64,000 nucleotides of DNA from Sutcliffiella horikoshii (GCF_020524325.1 NZ_JAIVKY010000001.1:62001-126000), one strand, 5' to 3'. Numbered from the stretch's first letter, positions 36,000 to 44,884 are shown. Numbers and translations are program-made. Notes: a model not told the origin generated them from the letters alone.

Positions 36000-36625
36000 A
36001 TGATGAAATCGCTTGCCTTGGTATTTTTTGTCACTCGTGTCTTTATAACAGTTATGAGGACTTCTCTCCTCCTTTTTCTTGTCACCGAGGTCTTCATAAC
36101 GGCTATGAAGACACCTCTCCTCCTTTTTTCTTATCACCGAGGTCTTCATAACTACTATGAAGACACCTCTCCTCCTTTTTTCTTATCACCGAGGTCTTCA
36201 TAACTACTATGAAGACACCTCTCCTCCTTTTTTCTCGTCAACCAGGTCTTCATAACTACTATGAAGACATCTCTCCTCCTTTTTTCTCGTCAACCAGGTC
36301 TTCATAACTACTATGAAGACATCTCTCCTCCTTTTTTCTCGTCAACCAGGTCTTCATAACAACTATGAAGACACCTCTCCTCCTTTTTTCTCGTCAACCA
36401 GGTCTTCATAACTACTATGAAGACATCTCTCCTACTTTTTTCTCGTCAACCAGGTCTTCATAACTACTATGAAGACATCTCTCCTCCTTTTTTCTCGTCA
36501 ACCAGGTCTTCATAACTACTATGAAGACATCTCTCCTACTTTTTTCTCGTCAACCAGGTCTTCATAACTACTATGAAGACACCTCTCCTCCTTTTTTCTC
36601 GTCAACCAGGTCTTCATAAAGATCT
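36000..36625. repeat. 52-bp tandem array 3 (12 GTCTTCAT hairpins)
   Basis: GTCTTCAT (first copy GTCTTTAT) starts at 36039, 36090, 36142, 36194, 36246, 36298, 36350, 36402, 36454, 36506, 36558 and 36610; all steps are 52 bp except the first (51). Each unit has GTCTTCAT-aactact-ATGAAGAC, then AYCTCTCCTMC, a T run and a spacer ending GTCAACCAG or ATCACCGAG. Middle units are nearly identical. The array fills the dacF-pdp gap. An 83-codon frame across it is repeat-derived. Confidence 0.95.
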
Positions 36626-36632
36626 AATCAAT

Positions 36633-36667
36633 AAAAAACAGCCCGACCAATAAGGCAGGGCTGCTGT
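36633..36667 (-). terminator. Terminator after pdp
   Basis: Minus strand: CAGCCCTGCC / GGTCGGGCTG stem followed by TTTTTTATTG, between the pdp stop and array 3. Confidence 0.87.
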
Positions 36668-36682
36668 CAACGCAATTTACTA

Positions 36683-37987
36683 TTATTCAGAAATCGTATC
36701 ATAAACAAGTGGCGGAACCTTAACGTCACCAGTTACCACTTTAATGCTCTCATATAATGCTTCTTTTACTTTCGTCAGATCTTCTTGGTTACTATGGATC
36801 GTTGCAAGTGACTCGCCTGCTTCCACTTTGTCACCAATCTTCTTGCGCAGAACAATTCCTACTGCAAGATCGATTTCAGAGTCTTTTGTCGCACGGCCAG
36901 CACCAAGTAACATAGCTGCAGTTCCTACAGAATCAGCCACAATCTCAGATACTACACCCGCTTCTTTTGCTTCAAGCTCTACAACATGCTTTGCTTGTGG
37001 TAATTTCTCCGGGTTGTCCACAACAGAAGCGTCTCCGCCTTGGGCTTCTAGGAACGTTTTTAACGTTTCAATTGCTGCTCCTGAACGGATAACTTCTTCT
37101 AGCATTCCGCGAGCTTCTTCCAGTGTGGAAGCTTTTTCTGCTAAAAGAACCATGTAGCTACCTAACTCCAAGCAAAGTTCTTCTAAATCTTTTGGACCTT
37201 CGCCGCGCAAAGTGTCGATAGCTTCTTTAATCTCCAATGCATTACCAATTGCATATCCAAGAGGTTGACTCATATCAGAAATAACCGCCATTGTTCTACG
37301 TCCAACATTGTTTCCGATATCAACCATTGCTTTTGCAAGTTTTTTCGCTTCATCCAGGTCTTTCATGAAGGCACCAGCACCAGTTTTCACGTCTAATACG
37401 ATTGCGTCAGCTCCGGCTGCAATCTTTTTACTCATGATAGAGCTTGCAATTAGAGGAATGCTGTTAACAGTAGCTGTTACATCACGCAATGCATAAAGCT
37501 TTTTGTCGGCAGGTGTCAAATTACCACTTTGGCCGATTACGGCAACTTTGTTTTTGTTTACATAGTCAATAAATTCTTGATTGTCGATTTCTACGTGAAA
37601 GCCTGGTACAGACTCAAGTTTATCGATTGTCCCACCAGTATGACCAAGGCCGCGTCCACTCATTTTTGCAACAGGAACTCCAACAGCCGCTACAAGTGGT
37701 GCCAACACTAACGTCGTAGTATCGCCAACTCCGCCCGTACTGTGCTTATCAACTTTAATACCTTCGATAGCAGAAAGGTCAATGGTGTCTCCAGAGTGTA
37801 CCATTGCCATGGTAAGGTCTGCGCGCTCTTGATCACTCATTCCTTGGAAGAAAATGGCCATGGAGAAAGCACTCATTTGATAGTCAGGAATGGTTCCGTC
37901 AGTGAATCCTTTTACGATGAATTGGATTTCTTCTGTTGTTAGTTCTTTTCCGTCACGTTTCTTTTGAATAAGGTCTACCATTCTCAT
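36683..37987 (-). CDS. pdp: Pyrimidine-nucleoside phosphorylase
   Basis: Splits uridine, deoxyuridine and thymidine with phosphate to base and (deoxy)ribose 1-phosphate. 434 residues. Motifs: [20 protein letters not shown] (phosphate loop), [40 protein letters not shown] and [13 protein letters not shown], plus a C-terminal PYNP domain. The open frame runs further to 38110, but those codons come from a repeat element. [10 protein letters not shown] at 37987 follows AGAGGTGTTTCGGC and matches B. subtilis. Third gene after deoB and punA. Confidence 0.96.
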   Translation of the reverse strand: MRMVDLIQKKRDGKELTTEEIQFIVKGFTDGTIPDYQMSAFSMAIFFQGMSDQERADLTMAMVHSGDTIDLSAIEGIKVDKHSTGGVGDTTTLVLAPLVAAVGVPVAKMSGRGLGHTGGTIDKLESVPGFHVEIDNQEFIDYVNKNKVAVIGQSGNLTPADKKLYALRDVTATVNSIPLIASSIMSKKIAAGADAIVLDVKTGAGAFMKDLDEAKKLAKAMVDIGNNVGRRTMAVISDMSQPLGYAIGNALEIKEAIDTLRGEGPKDLEELCLELGSYMVLLAEKASTLEEARGMLEEVIRSGAAIETLKTFLEAQGGDASVVDNPEKLPQAKHVVELEAKEAGVVSEIVADSVGTAAMLLGAGRATKDSEIDLAVGIVLRKKIGDKVEAGESLATIHSNQEDLTKVKEALYESIKVVTGDVKVPPLVYDTISE

Positions 37988-38033
37988 GCCGAAACACCTC
38001 TTATTTTCTATAAAATAAATGCTATAAAACACC

Positions 38034-38161
38034 GCTGTTGATTTTCCGCACCGGGCTTCGCTTTCCACGGGGCGGTGCTTGAGCCTCCTCGCTGCGCTGC
38101 GGGGTCTCAAGTCTACCGCTACCTCCCGCCGGAGTCTCCACCCTGTGCTACAATCAACAGC
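38034..38161. repeat. 128-bp nested-palindrome element, copy 8 (inside nucleoside operon)
   Basis: Arms GCTGTTGATT/AATCAACAGC pair perfectly. The inner stem has a different sequence, GCACCGGG/CCCTGTGC (7 of 8 pairs), and the central hairpin is CTTGAG/CTCAAG. It occupies nearly the whole punA-pdp gap and so should be part of the mRNA. Confidence 0.9.
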
Positions 38162-38174
38162 TAATGTATTCTTT

Positions 38175-38990
38175 TTACATACCTTTAACGATTGTTTTTA
38201 CGAATTGTAGGAAGTTTGCTTTTACCATTTCAGTTGTTTCCATTACTTCGTCGTGTGTTAATGGTTGGTCAAGGATTCCTGCGGCCATGTTGGAGATGCA
38301 AGAGATTCCAAGCACTTTCATCCCGCTATGACGCGCAACGATAACTTCAGGTACAGTGGACATTCCAACTGCGTCTCCACCAAGAGTACGAAGCATTCTT
38401 ACTTCTGCTGGTGTTTCATAAGAAGGACCTGTGTTCCCTACATATACTCCTTCTTGTACTTTTAGACCAATTTCTGCTGCAACGTCCTTGGCCAATTTAC
38501 GAAGGTTTTTGCAATAAGGCTCGGACATATCAGGGAAGCGGGCACCAAGCTCATTGTTATTTGGTCCAATAAGCGGGTTCGTTCCCATGTTGTTGATGTG
38601 ATCAGTAAGAATCATTAAATCTCCAGCTTCAAAGCTTTCGTTCACGCCTCCAGCTGCATTTGTTACAATTAATTTCTCCACACCAATATATTTCATTACA
38701 CGAACTGGGAATGTCACTTTTTCCATTGCATATCCTTCATAGAAGTGGAAGCGTCCTTGCATGGCAATAACGGTTTTCCCTTCCAATTCTCCAATAACCA
38801 ACTGGCCTGCATGACCTTCAACAGTTGAAACAGGAAATTCAGGAATCTCTGTGTAAGGAATTACAACCGGGTTTTGAATTTCTTCTGCTAACACACCAAG
38901 TCCAGACCCTAGAATTAGGCCGATTTCTGGTTTGTTAGCTAATTTCGCATTGATATATTCAGCTGATTTTTTAATAGCTTCTAAATTCAT
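38175..38990 (-). CDS. punA: Purine-nucleoside phosphorylase (PNP-I, trimeric type)
   Basis: Phosphorolysis of guanosine/inosine-type nucleosides to base plus (deoxy)ribose 1-phosphate; pupG in B. subtilis. 271 residues. Motifs: [15 protein letters not shown] near residue 23, [59 protein letters not shown] and [12 protein letters not shown]. Ribosome site AGGAGGAATTACTAA. 13 bp downstream of deoB. Confidence 0.96.
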   Translation of the reverse strand: MNLEAIKKSAEYINAKLANKPEIGLILGSGLGVLAEEIQNPVVIPYTEIPEFPVSTVEGHAGQLVIGELEGKTVIAMQGRFHFYEGYAMEKVTFPVRVMKYIGVEKLIVTNAAGGVNESFEAGDLMILTDHINNMGTNPLIGPNNNELGARFPDMSEPYCKNLRKLAKDVAAEIGLKVQEGVYVGNTGPSYETPAEVRMLRTLGGDAVGMSTVPEVIVARHSGMKVLGISCISNMAAGILDQPLTHDEVMETTEMVKANFLQFVKTIVKGM

Positions 38991-39003
38991 TTAGTAATTC
39001 CTC

Positions 39004-40188
39004 CTAGTTCAAATCTTGTAAAAAGCTTTTTCCGTGCTTAGGCATTCTAGTATTGAAGTTGTCCGCAATCGTTGCACCGATATCAGCAAATGTTTTACGG
39101 ATATCTAACTGTTTTCCTTCTTTATGTTGAGGAGAGTAAGCTAATAATGGCACATATTCTCTCGTGTGATCAGTTCCAGGTGCTGTTGGATCGTTGCCGT
39201 GGTCAGCAGTAATGATTAATAGATCATTTTCTTTTAAGTTGGCGAACACTTCAGGAAGACGTGCATCATATTCTTCCAATGCTTTTCCGTATCCTTCAGG
39301 ATCTCTTCTGTGACCATATACTGCATCAAAATCAACAAGGTTTAAGAAACTGATACCTGTAAAGTCCGTAGCAGTCGTTTCAACCAATTTGTCCATTCCA
39401 TCCATGTTGGAAACAGTGCGAAGTGATTTCGTCACTCCCTCACCATCATAGATATCGGAGATTTTCCCAATGGAAATAACATCATATCCACTGTCTTTCA
39501 ATTCATTCATTACGGTACGTTCAAATGGTTTTAATGCATAGTCATGACGGTTGGATGTACGTTTCCAGTTACCAGCTTCACCAACAAACGGGCGTGCAAT
39601 GATACGGCCTACCATGTACTTTTCATCCAAAGTTAATTCACGTGCAATTTTACAAATGTCATATAATTCTTCTATAGGAACAACATCTTCGTGTGCTGCA
39701 ATTTGAAGAACGGAATCTGCAGAAGTATAAACAATCAAAGCTCCTGAATCCACGTGTTCCTGACCAAGTTGATCAAGAATCTCCGTTCCACTAGCTGGGA
39801 TGTTCCCGATAATTTTACGGCCTGTACGTTCTTCCAACTCCTGAATAAGCTCATCAGGGAATCCGTCAGGGAATACACGGAAAGGTGTATCAATACGCAA
39901 GCCCATGATTTCCCAGTGACCTGTCATCGTATCTTTACCACTTGATGCTTCTTCCATTTTTGTAAAGTATGCTAACGGTTTTTCTGCTTTTGGTACACCC
40001 TTCACTTGTTCAATATTGCTAAGACCAAGCTTTGCCATATTCGGCATATTCAGCCCGTTCATGTGTTCTGCTATATGCCCTAAAGTATCTGCACCTTTAT
40101 CACCGAATTTTTCAGCATCCGGTGCTTCGCCGATTCCAACAGAATCCATTACAACTAAAAACACTCTTTTATATGTATAAGAACTCAT
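39004..40188 (-). CDS. deoB: Phosphopentomutase DeoB
   Basis: Converts (deoxy)ribose 1-phosphate to 5-phosphate, linking nucleoside breakdown to the pentose phosphate pathway; drm in B. subtilis. 394 residues of the alkaline-phosphatase-like metalloenzyme fold. Metal sites are in [24 protein letters not shown] near the start (split as [11 protein letters not shown]) and in [20 protein letters not shown] near 330. The mobile threonine is in [11 protein letters not shown]. First gene of the nucleoside operon with a cre-overlapped promoter upstream. Confidence 0.96.
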   Translation of the reverse strand: MSSYTYKRVFLVVMDSVGIGEAPDAEKFGDKGADTLGHIAEHMNGLNMPNMAKLGLSNIEQVKGVPKAEKPLAYFTKMEEASSGKDTMTGHWEIMGLRIDTPFRVFPDGFPDELIQELEERTGRKIIGNIPASGTEILDQLGQEHVDSGALIVYTSADSVLQIAAHEDVVPIEELYDICKIARELTLDEKYMVGRIIARPFVGEAGNWKRTSNRHDYALKPFERTVMNELKDSGYDVISIGKISDIYDGEGVTKSLRTVSNMDGMDKLVETTATDFTGISFLNLVDFDAVYGHRRDPEGYGKALEEYDARLPEVFANLKENDLLIITADHGNDPTAPGTDHTREYVPLLAYSPQHKEGKQLDIRKTFADIGATIADNFNTRMPKHGKSFLQDLN

Positions 40189-40281
40189 TTTCTAACCTCC
40201 TACAAACTTTCGATCTTATTTTACCTCTTGTATTTTCCCCTTTTTCACTTAGGATAGTCATACAAGACCGCACTTCTACTT

Positions 40282-40295
40282 GTCAGAAGTCTGAC
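40282..40295. promoter_or_regulatory. 14-bp palindrome downstream of the deoB promoter
   Basis: GTCAGA-ag-TCTGAC is a perfect palindrome, apart from its two centre bases, at about +4 to +18 of the predicted deoB transcript. That is a typical position for a repressor operator or a short 5' hairpin. No regulator is identified; it does not look like the published DeoR site of B. subtilis. Confidence 0.45.
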
Positions 40296-40305
40296 CTCTG
40301 ATTCT

Positions 40306-40334
40306 AGTATAAACAAGCGCTTTCAAAGTTGCAA
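40306..40334 (-). promoter_or_regulatory. Sigma-A promoter of deoB-punA-pdp with overlapping cre site
   Basis: Minus strand: TTGCAA, 17-bp spacer, TATACT. The spacer contains TTGAAAGCGCTTGTT (40312-40326), one mismatch from the CcpA cre pattern WTGNAANCGNWNNCW. CcpA bound there would block polymerase, giving catabolite repression of nucleoside use. Confidence 0.72.
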
Positions 40335-40345
40335 TTAAAATGATT

Positions 40346-40378
40346 AAAAAAAGACTGTTCAGACAGTTCGAACAGCCC
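40346..40378 (-). terminator. Terminator after xerD
   Basis: Minus strand: GGCTGTTC / GAACAGTC stem with loop gaactgtct, then TTTTTTTAATC, 25 bp beyond the xerD stop. Confidence 0.85.
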
Positions 40379-40402
40379 TTTCACTGTTCCAGCAAAATGA
40401 AA

Positions 40403-41293
40403 TTATGCTCTTGGATGGAACATGGAGTAAACATCCTTCATGCGGGTTTTCGTGACATGAGTATAAATTTGTGTGGTAGAGATATCGGCGTGTCCTAGCA
40501 TTTCTTGGACCGCACGAAGATCTGCCCCATTTTCTAAAAGGTGTGTGGCAAAAGAATGGCGCAACGTATGCGGAGTTAATTCTTTTTCTATACCGGCTTC
40601 CTTCGTCAGCTTTTTTAATATTTTCCAAAAGCCCTGCCTTGTTAGGCGGTTACCGTAAAGATTCACAAACAAAGCATCGGTGGTTTTCTTTTTTAACAGT
40701 TGACTACGACTTTCTTCTATATAATTGGTGATGGCATTTTGAGCCATTGTTCCAAGAGGAATGATTCTTTCTTTGTTTCCTTTTCCAACACAACGAACAA
40801 ACCCCATGGTTAAATGAACATCGCTTAGATTAAGGGATATCAGCTCGGAGACACGCATTCCTGTTGCGTATAATAACTCTAGCATCGCTTTATCACGTAT
40901 CCCAAACACTTTACTCGTATCCGGAGAGTCTAGTAACGCTTGCACCTCTTCTAAAGACATCACTTGTGGAAGCTTTTGTTCTTGTTTAGGACGGTCAATA
41001 TGTACTGTTGGGTCTTGAGTTGTGACCTTTTCCCTTAGTAAGAACTGATGAAATGAGCGTATGGAGGCAATATGCCTGGCAATTGTTTTAGACGATTTTC
41101 CATTCTCCGTAAGAAACTTTAAAAACTGAATAATGGTAGGCCGTGAAACTGCATCCATCGAAGATATTTCTTCTACTTTACTTATATACAAAAGATAAGA
41201 TTTTAAGTCTCGCTCGTAGGAAACTACTGTGTTTGATGCCAAGCCTTTTTCGACTACTAAAAAATGTATAAAATCTTTTAATTGATCTTGCAA
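40403..41293 (-). CDS. xerD: Site-specific tyrosine recombinase XerD (RipX)
   Basis: Resolves chromosome dimers at dif with its partner recombinase. 296 residues. SAM-like core-binding domain (1-90), catalytic domain with R147 (ATGMRVSEL), K171 (CVGKGNKE), H242-xx-R245 (PHTLRHSF), H268 (LGHADIS) and nucleophile Y277 (QIYTHV). All active-site residues are present. Starts at TTG, 9 nt after GGGGAG. 6 bp from yqzK. Confidence 0.95.
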   Translation of the reverse strand: MQDQLKDFIHFLVVEKGLASNTVVSYERDLKSYLLYISKVEEISSMDAVSRPTIIQFLKFLTENGKSSKTIARHIASIRSFHQFLLREKVTTQDPTVHIDRPKQEQKLPQVMSLEEVQALLDSPDTSKVFGIRDKAMLELLYATGMRVSELISLNLSDVHLTMGFVRCVGKGNKERIIPLGTMAQNAITNYIEESRSQLLKKKTTDALFVNLYGNRLTRQGFWKILKKLTKEAGIEKELTPHTLRHSFATHLLENGADLRAVQEMLGHADISTTQIYTHVTKTRMKDVYSMFHPRA

Positions 41294-41299
41294 TACCCT

Positions 41300-41527
41300 C
41301 TACTCCCCGTAATGATAAAAGAATACTAAGCGCTGCAGCCAGCCCTCATCTCTTTCTTCTACCATTTTTGTCACTTTCACCGCTGCCCCTTCAGGCTCGT
41401 CATAACGGTGATAATTCTGATACTCTTGATTAATCCACATAATTCCATAGTAAAATAAGACCGTACAACCTGTGAATAATATAAACACTTTAAATGTATT
41501 ATAGCATGAATCTATAATATTCTTCAT
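41300..41527 (-). CDS. yqzK: YqzK-family membrane protein (DUF4227)
   Basis: Small protein of 75 residues with one membrane helix (about 12-33, VFILFTGCTVLFYYGIMW) and a charged C-terminus. Function unknown. Same position upstream of xerD as in B. subtilis. The open frame reaches 41590, but the ATG at 41527 follows GGAGGTTGACTTTT, so the shorter form is correct. Lies between fur and xerD and is probably co-transcribed with xerD. Confidence 0.85.
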   Translation of the reverse strand: MKNIIDSCYNTFKVFILFTGCTVLFYYGIMWINQEYQNYHRYDEPEGAAVKVTKMVEERDEGWLQRLVFFYHYGE

Positions 41528-41623
41528 AAAAGTCAACCTCCAAATATGCAAGTTATCCCAATAAACTTGTCTTATTAGAAGGTATGACAAATTAAAGCAG
41601 AATTATACCTTTAAATCCAAAAT

Positions 41624-41656
41624 AAAAACCTTTCCCATCTTAAGTGGAAAAGGTTT
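41624..41656 (-). terminator. Terminator after fur
   Basis: Minus strand: AACCTTTTCCA / TGGGAAAGGTT stem, then TTTATTTT. The stem begins at the fur stop codon. Confidence 0.85.
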
Positions 41657-42122
41657 ATGTATTCTCTTCTTCAGTTTTTTCTTCTGTATCTTGGCATCGA
41701 TGGCAAACTCCATGAAAAGTCAAACGGTGATCTTTGATTTGGAAGTTCCAATCACGTTCCACAATCGCTTCCACATCTTCTAATAGATCGTCTTGAATTT
41801 CATCGACCGCTCCACACTCTATGCATACTAAGTGATGATGGAAATGCTTAGCACCTTCTTGACGAAGATCATAGCGTGATACTCCATCGCCAAAATTTAT
41901 TTTATCGACAATTTTCAATTCCGTCAGTAATTCCAATGTTCGATATACAGTAGCCAGTCCAATCTCTGGTGACTTTTCTTTCACGAGGAGGTATACATCT
42001 TCCGCGCTCAAATGGTCTTCTTCATGTTCCAGCAAGACTCGGACTGTTGATTCTCGCTGAGGAGTTAGCTTATAGCTTGCGGAATGCAGTAGCTTTTTTA
42101 TGCGATCTATCCTATTTTCCAT
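41655..42122 (-). CDS. fur: Ferric uptake regulator Fur
   Basis: Iron-responsive repressor of 155 residues. The winged-helix DNA-binding domain (1-85) contains LTPQRESTVRVLLEHEEDHL and LATVYRTLELLTELKIV. The dimerisation domain has the histidine-rich HFHHHLVCIECGAVDEI and zinc cysteines CxxC (CIEC) and CHRC. Length and order are as in B. subtilis Fur. Two 15-bp boxes of PerR/Fur type lie upstream. Confidence 0.95.
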   Translation of the reverse strand: MENRIDRIKKLLHSASYKLTPQRESTVRVLLEHEEDHLSAEDVYLLVKEKSPEIGLATVYRTLELLTELKIVDKINFGDGVSRYDLRQEGAKHFHHHLVCIECGAVDEIQDDLLEDVEAIVERDWNFQIKDHRLTFHGVCHRCQDTEEKTEEENT

Positions 42123-42185
42123 TTCGTTCCCTCCCTCGCTTTACCACTTTATTTTATCGAAAGCGCAGGGAACTGTCAAAGAAAA

Positions 42186-42223
42186 AAATAATCATTATAA
42201 ATAAGTGAAAATAATCATTATTA
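42186..42223. promoter_or_regulatory. Twin PerR/Fur-type operators upstream of fur
   Basis: AAATAATCATTATAA (42186-42200) and AAATAATCATTATTA (42209-42223) match the PerR box TTATAATNATTATAA at 13 and 12 of 15 positions. They are 23 bp apart centre to centre. B. subtilis fur is PerR-regulated; Fur autoregulation is also possible, as the two boxes are hard to tell apart. Confidence 0.65.
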
Positions 42224-42231
42224 AATTGTTA

Positions 42232-42873
42232 TTATTCTAAAATTGATATCACCGATTTCATAAAAACCGGAGATGCCAATGCTTCAATCAATGAAGCACC
42301 AACAAGTAGTAAGCAGATGAGTCCCATTGCCATCGTGTATCTCATGAACTGTTGAAAAAACGGTTCTTGGATTCTTTTTACAAATTGTTGCCTGATCATC
42401 TTTAAGGAAAAGGCTACCGATAAGGTTCCGATAATAATGTAAGCAGGAATGGCGATCATATTCTGTGGAAGGATGGCCACAAAGGAAAAAAGGAACCCTT
42501 TCCAGCTTAACTGATTTACTAAGAATCCCACGGTAAACCCAACTACCACTCCTTTTAAAAACAGAAGTATCAATATAACCGGTAGTCCAATAATGGAAAT
42601 GCCAAGCACCCACATCAAAAGAACGTATTTAATATTATGAAAATAACTCTGAAAAAAAATATCTTTCGAGCTTGCAAACTGTCCTTCTTCCACCTGACCA
42701 AAGAAGCGGCTCAAATAGACAAACAAATCTTGTTTTTGTGAAAAGTTCATGCTATTGACCACGATGGCCCCGAAGATAACACCCATAAAAAAAAGCACCA
42801 CTATAAACAAATATAGAGAGGAGTGTTCTTTTATATGCCCTAGTAAAATAGTAAACCGCGACTGTTTTTTCAT
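42232..42873 (-). CDS. spoIIM: Stage II sporulation protein M
   Basis: Membrane protein of 213 residues with about five helices, part of the SpoIID-SpoIIM-SpoIIP engulfment machinery. Family motifs are FFGQVEEGQFASSKDIFFQS (about 65-84), NIKYVLLMWVLGISIIGLP and FSFVAILPQNMIAIPAYII. The ATG at 42873 (MKKQSR) lies after AGGAGGAAGAGGG; an earlier in-frame start overlaps the ribosome site. Upstream lies a 52-bp tandem array. Confidence 0.95.
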   Translation of the reverse strand: MKKQSRFTILLGHIKEHSSLYLFIVVLFFMGVIFGAIVVNSMNFSQKQDLFVYLSRFFGQVEEGQFASSKDIFFQSYFHNIKYVLLMWVLGISIIGLPVILILLFLKGVVVGFTVGFLVNQLSWKGFLFSFVAILPQNMIAIPAYIIIGTLSVAFSLKMIRQQFVKRIQEPFFQQFMRYTMAMGLICLLLVGASLIEALASPVFMKSVISILE

Positions 42874-42997
42874 CCCTCTTCCTCCTATCACGCTCTTACT
42901 AGAGTGTATGATAGAGACAGGGAAGTATGACTTGTTTTAGGGGAGAATTTTCAGATGGTGGGTTTTGGTTTACTTGCGGAGAAGGTAGAATTTAAGT

Positions 42998-43156
42998 CGT
43001 ATGAGGACAATGTTCCGCGCATTTCCTTGCATGGGGGAGTCATTGGCGCTCTATGAGGACAATGTTTTGCACTTTTCCCTTCCTGAGGGAGTCATTGGCG
43101 CTCTATGAGGACAATGTTTCCCTCATTTCCCTTTCAGAAGGATTCATTAGCGCTCT
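42998..43156. repeat. 52-bp tandem array 4 (CTATGAGGACAATG)
   Basis: ATGAGGACAATG starts at 43001, 43053 and 43105, exactly 52 bp apart; a shared GAGTCATTGGCGCTCT block precedes units 2 and 3. Pairing is weaker than in the other arrays (CATTG/CAATG). The last partial unit runs to the EndoQ-like gene's stop codon at 43157, where AGAGCGC follows TGA directly. Confidence 0.88.
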
Positions 43157-44323
43157 TCATTCATCACTTACCTTTCCAAACCTGCCCCCACCGCCAGCTT
43201 TAAACGCAAACCTTCCGCTTCTTGCAGCCACAATCAGAGACGCCACCTTTTCCCCTACGACTTCCACCAATTCGTCGTGGCTTGCTTCATGCAATATCCC
43301 CATCTCGGTTCCAAAACCTCCTCGTAGTTTCATGAGAGTCTTCGGACCAACTCCAGGTATGAAGTCCAAAGGGACCTGATGTATGTATGGGGGGCGGTTT
43401 CTTAACGGTTCTTGATTATCCGCCAGCTCTTCAATCCGTTCAGAAACACCTTTAACAAATTTCGAGTGGTCACAACTGCCACAATTATCTTCACCCTGCG
43501 TTAATGAAGTAAAGCACTTCTCACAAACAGTCGTATAGTACTTTCCTAGTTGCGGGCTCAAACCGTAGTTTGCTACCACACCTCGCCCATCCACTTCCTT
43601 CAAATCAAGACACAACTCTATAAAACTTGGTTCCTTCATACGAACTTTTTGGTATTCACGGGCAATTTTACCGACTGAATGTGCGTCAGAATTCGATAGA
43701 AAAGCGTACCTATCCAACTCGTTCAACCTTCGAGCCATTGATGTGTCTGCACTCAACCCAAGTTCAATTGCATCAATCATGTCAGGATCGAATACTTCCG
43801 ACAAGCTATTTTTAACACCTTTACCATACAAACTTTTAAAAGGTGTAAAAACATGAGCAGGGACGAACAGGCCACCCAGACGATTAACCTCACGCTGAAT
43901 AGCAACCCCACTCTCATATACACGTTGTGTAGACAACGTAACATTTTTCATACGCTTGCTAAGCCAATTTGAGAACTCCACCATGTTCTCCACTGTCTTC
44001 ATATAACAGAGTGCATGTATTAAGCCCTGACAGTTCTCATCATATATTTCAATTTCCGCACCAAGAATTAATGTAAGATCTCCCATGCGTACACCACCGT
44101 CAACAAGCTCCACCAACTCACCAGATGCAATACGATTTTGAAGACCGATAAGTACTTCAGGTACTTGGCAATCGATGACACCTACCATATCTAAGCCTTT
44201 TTTAAAGCGAGCCTCTTCCAAAACAGCCTCCAATGTCAACTTATTGGAGGCTGTTATTTTCACCGGCTTACCACTGGCTGTCCGGCCCAAATGTATATGT
44301 AAATCGGCAAAATAATCTTGCAT
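43157..44323 (-). CDS. EndoQ-like PHP-domain endonuclease
   Basis: Protein of 388 residues with the order expected of endonuclease Q. The PHP metallohydrolase domain carries metal histidines in YFADLHIHLGR, FVPAHVFTPF and SNSDAHSVGKIA. A CxxC...CxxC zinc site follows (TVCEKCFTS and DNCGSCDHS, about residues 268-285), then a helix-hairpin-helix (DFIPGVGPKTLMKLRGGFGT). EndoQ cuts 5' of deaminated bases in DNA (known for archaeal and some Bacillus proteins), so DNA repair is the probable role. It lies 9 bp after nudF, a nucleotide-pool enzyme. B. subtilis carries the related yqxK here. Confidence 0.82.
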   Translation of the reverse strand: MQDYFADLHIHLGRTASGKPVKITASNKLTLEAVLEEARFKKGLDMVGVIDCQVPEVLIGLQNRIASGELVELVDGGVRMGDLTLILGAEIEIYDENCQGLIHALCYMKTVENMVEFSNWLSKRMKNVTLSTQRVYESGVAIQREVNRLGGLFVPAHVFTPFKSLYGKGVKNSLSEVFDPDMIDAIELGLSADTSMARRLNELDRYAFLSNSDAHSVGKIAREYQKVRMKEPSFIELCLDLKEVDGRGVVANYGLSPQLGKYYTTVCEKCFTSLTQGEDNCGSCDHSKFVKGVSERIEELADNQEPLRNRPPYIHQVPLDFIPGVGPKTLMKLRGGFGTEMGILHEASHDELVEVVGEKVASLIVAARSGRFAFKAGGGGRFGKVSDE

Positions 44324-44332
44324 GGCCGTCCC

Positions 44333-44884
44333 CTACTTTCGAAGCAATGTTTGCATTTGCAAATACTGCACGGCATAAGCAGTCTTTGCATCATAAATTT
44401 CCTTCTTTCCAATAAGTTCGAGTGCCTCATCTAATGATACCTCCAATAGGTCCACAAACTCATCCTCATCCAAGTGATGTTCTTCCGTATCTTTGCGCAA
44501 CCCCTTTGCAAGGAATAAATGTACCAATTCATCTGCAAAACCAGGTGAAGTATAAAAAGAAATCAATGGCTCTAATTCGTCGCATGTATAGCCAGTTTCC
44601 TCTTGAAGTTCCCGTTTTGCGGTGACAATAGGCTCTTCTCCTTTTTCTAGCTTTCCTGCAGGAATCTCTACCAATACCCGTTCCATCGCCTTTCGGTATT
44701 GACGGACCATAATGATCTTATTTTCCTCTGTAACAGCAATAACCGCCACTGCTCCAGGGTGCTTAATAATTTCCCTTTTACTTGTTTTTCCATTTGGAAG
44801 TTCCACGTCTTCTAAATATAAATCAATGATCCTTCCTGAGAATAATTTTTCACTATGTAATGTTTTTTCTTTTAAATGATTCAT
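44333..44884 (-). CDS. nudF: ADP-ribose pyrophosphatase NudF
   Basis: Nudix hydrolase of 183 residues that splits ADP-ribose to AMP and ribose 5-phosphate. The Nudix box with GX5E and RELQEETG is at about residues 80-102. IIMVRQYRKAMERVLVEIPA and FYTSPGFADE are typical of ADPRase. The frame opens at 44956, but MNHLKEKTLHSEKLFSG at 44884 follows AAGGAGCGGTCGGG. Divergent from mciZ with 73 bp between, and in operon with the EndoQ-like gene. Confidence 0.93.
   Translation of the reverse strand: MNHLKEKTLHSEKLFSGRIIDLYLEDVELPNGKTSKREIIKHPGAVAVIAVTEENKIIMVRQYRKAMERVLVEIPAGKLEKGEEPIVTAKRELQEETGYTCDELEPLISFYTSPGFADELVHLFLAKGLRKDTEEHHLDEDEFVDLLEVSLDEALELIGKKEIYDAKTAYAVQYLQMQTLLRK

Noticed and set aside
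35952-36203. 83-codon ORF on the plus strand
   Set aside because: It is a translation of the 52-bp tandem array, giving repetitive Leu/Phe-rich peptide, and lacks a ribosome site consistent with a gene.
36000-36625. CRISPR array
   Set aside because: Repeats are 52-bp direct units with no unique spacers: the whole unit repeats. No cas genes are in the window. The other 52-bp arrays fail for the same reason.
37988-38110. N-terminal extension of pdp
   Set aside because: The additional codons translate the palindrome element; the ribosome site and family alignment place the start at 37987.
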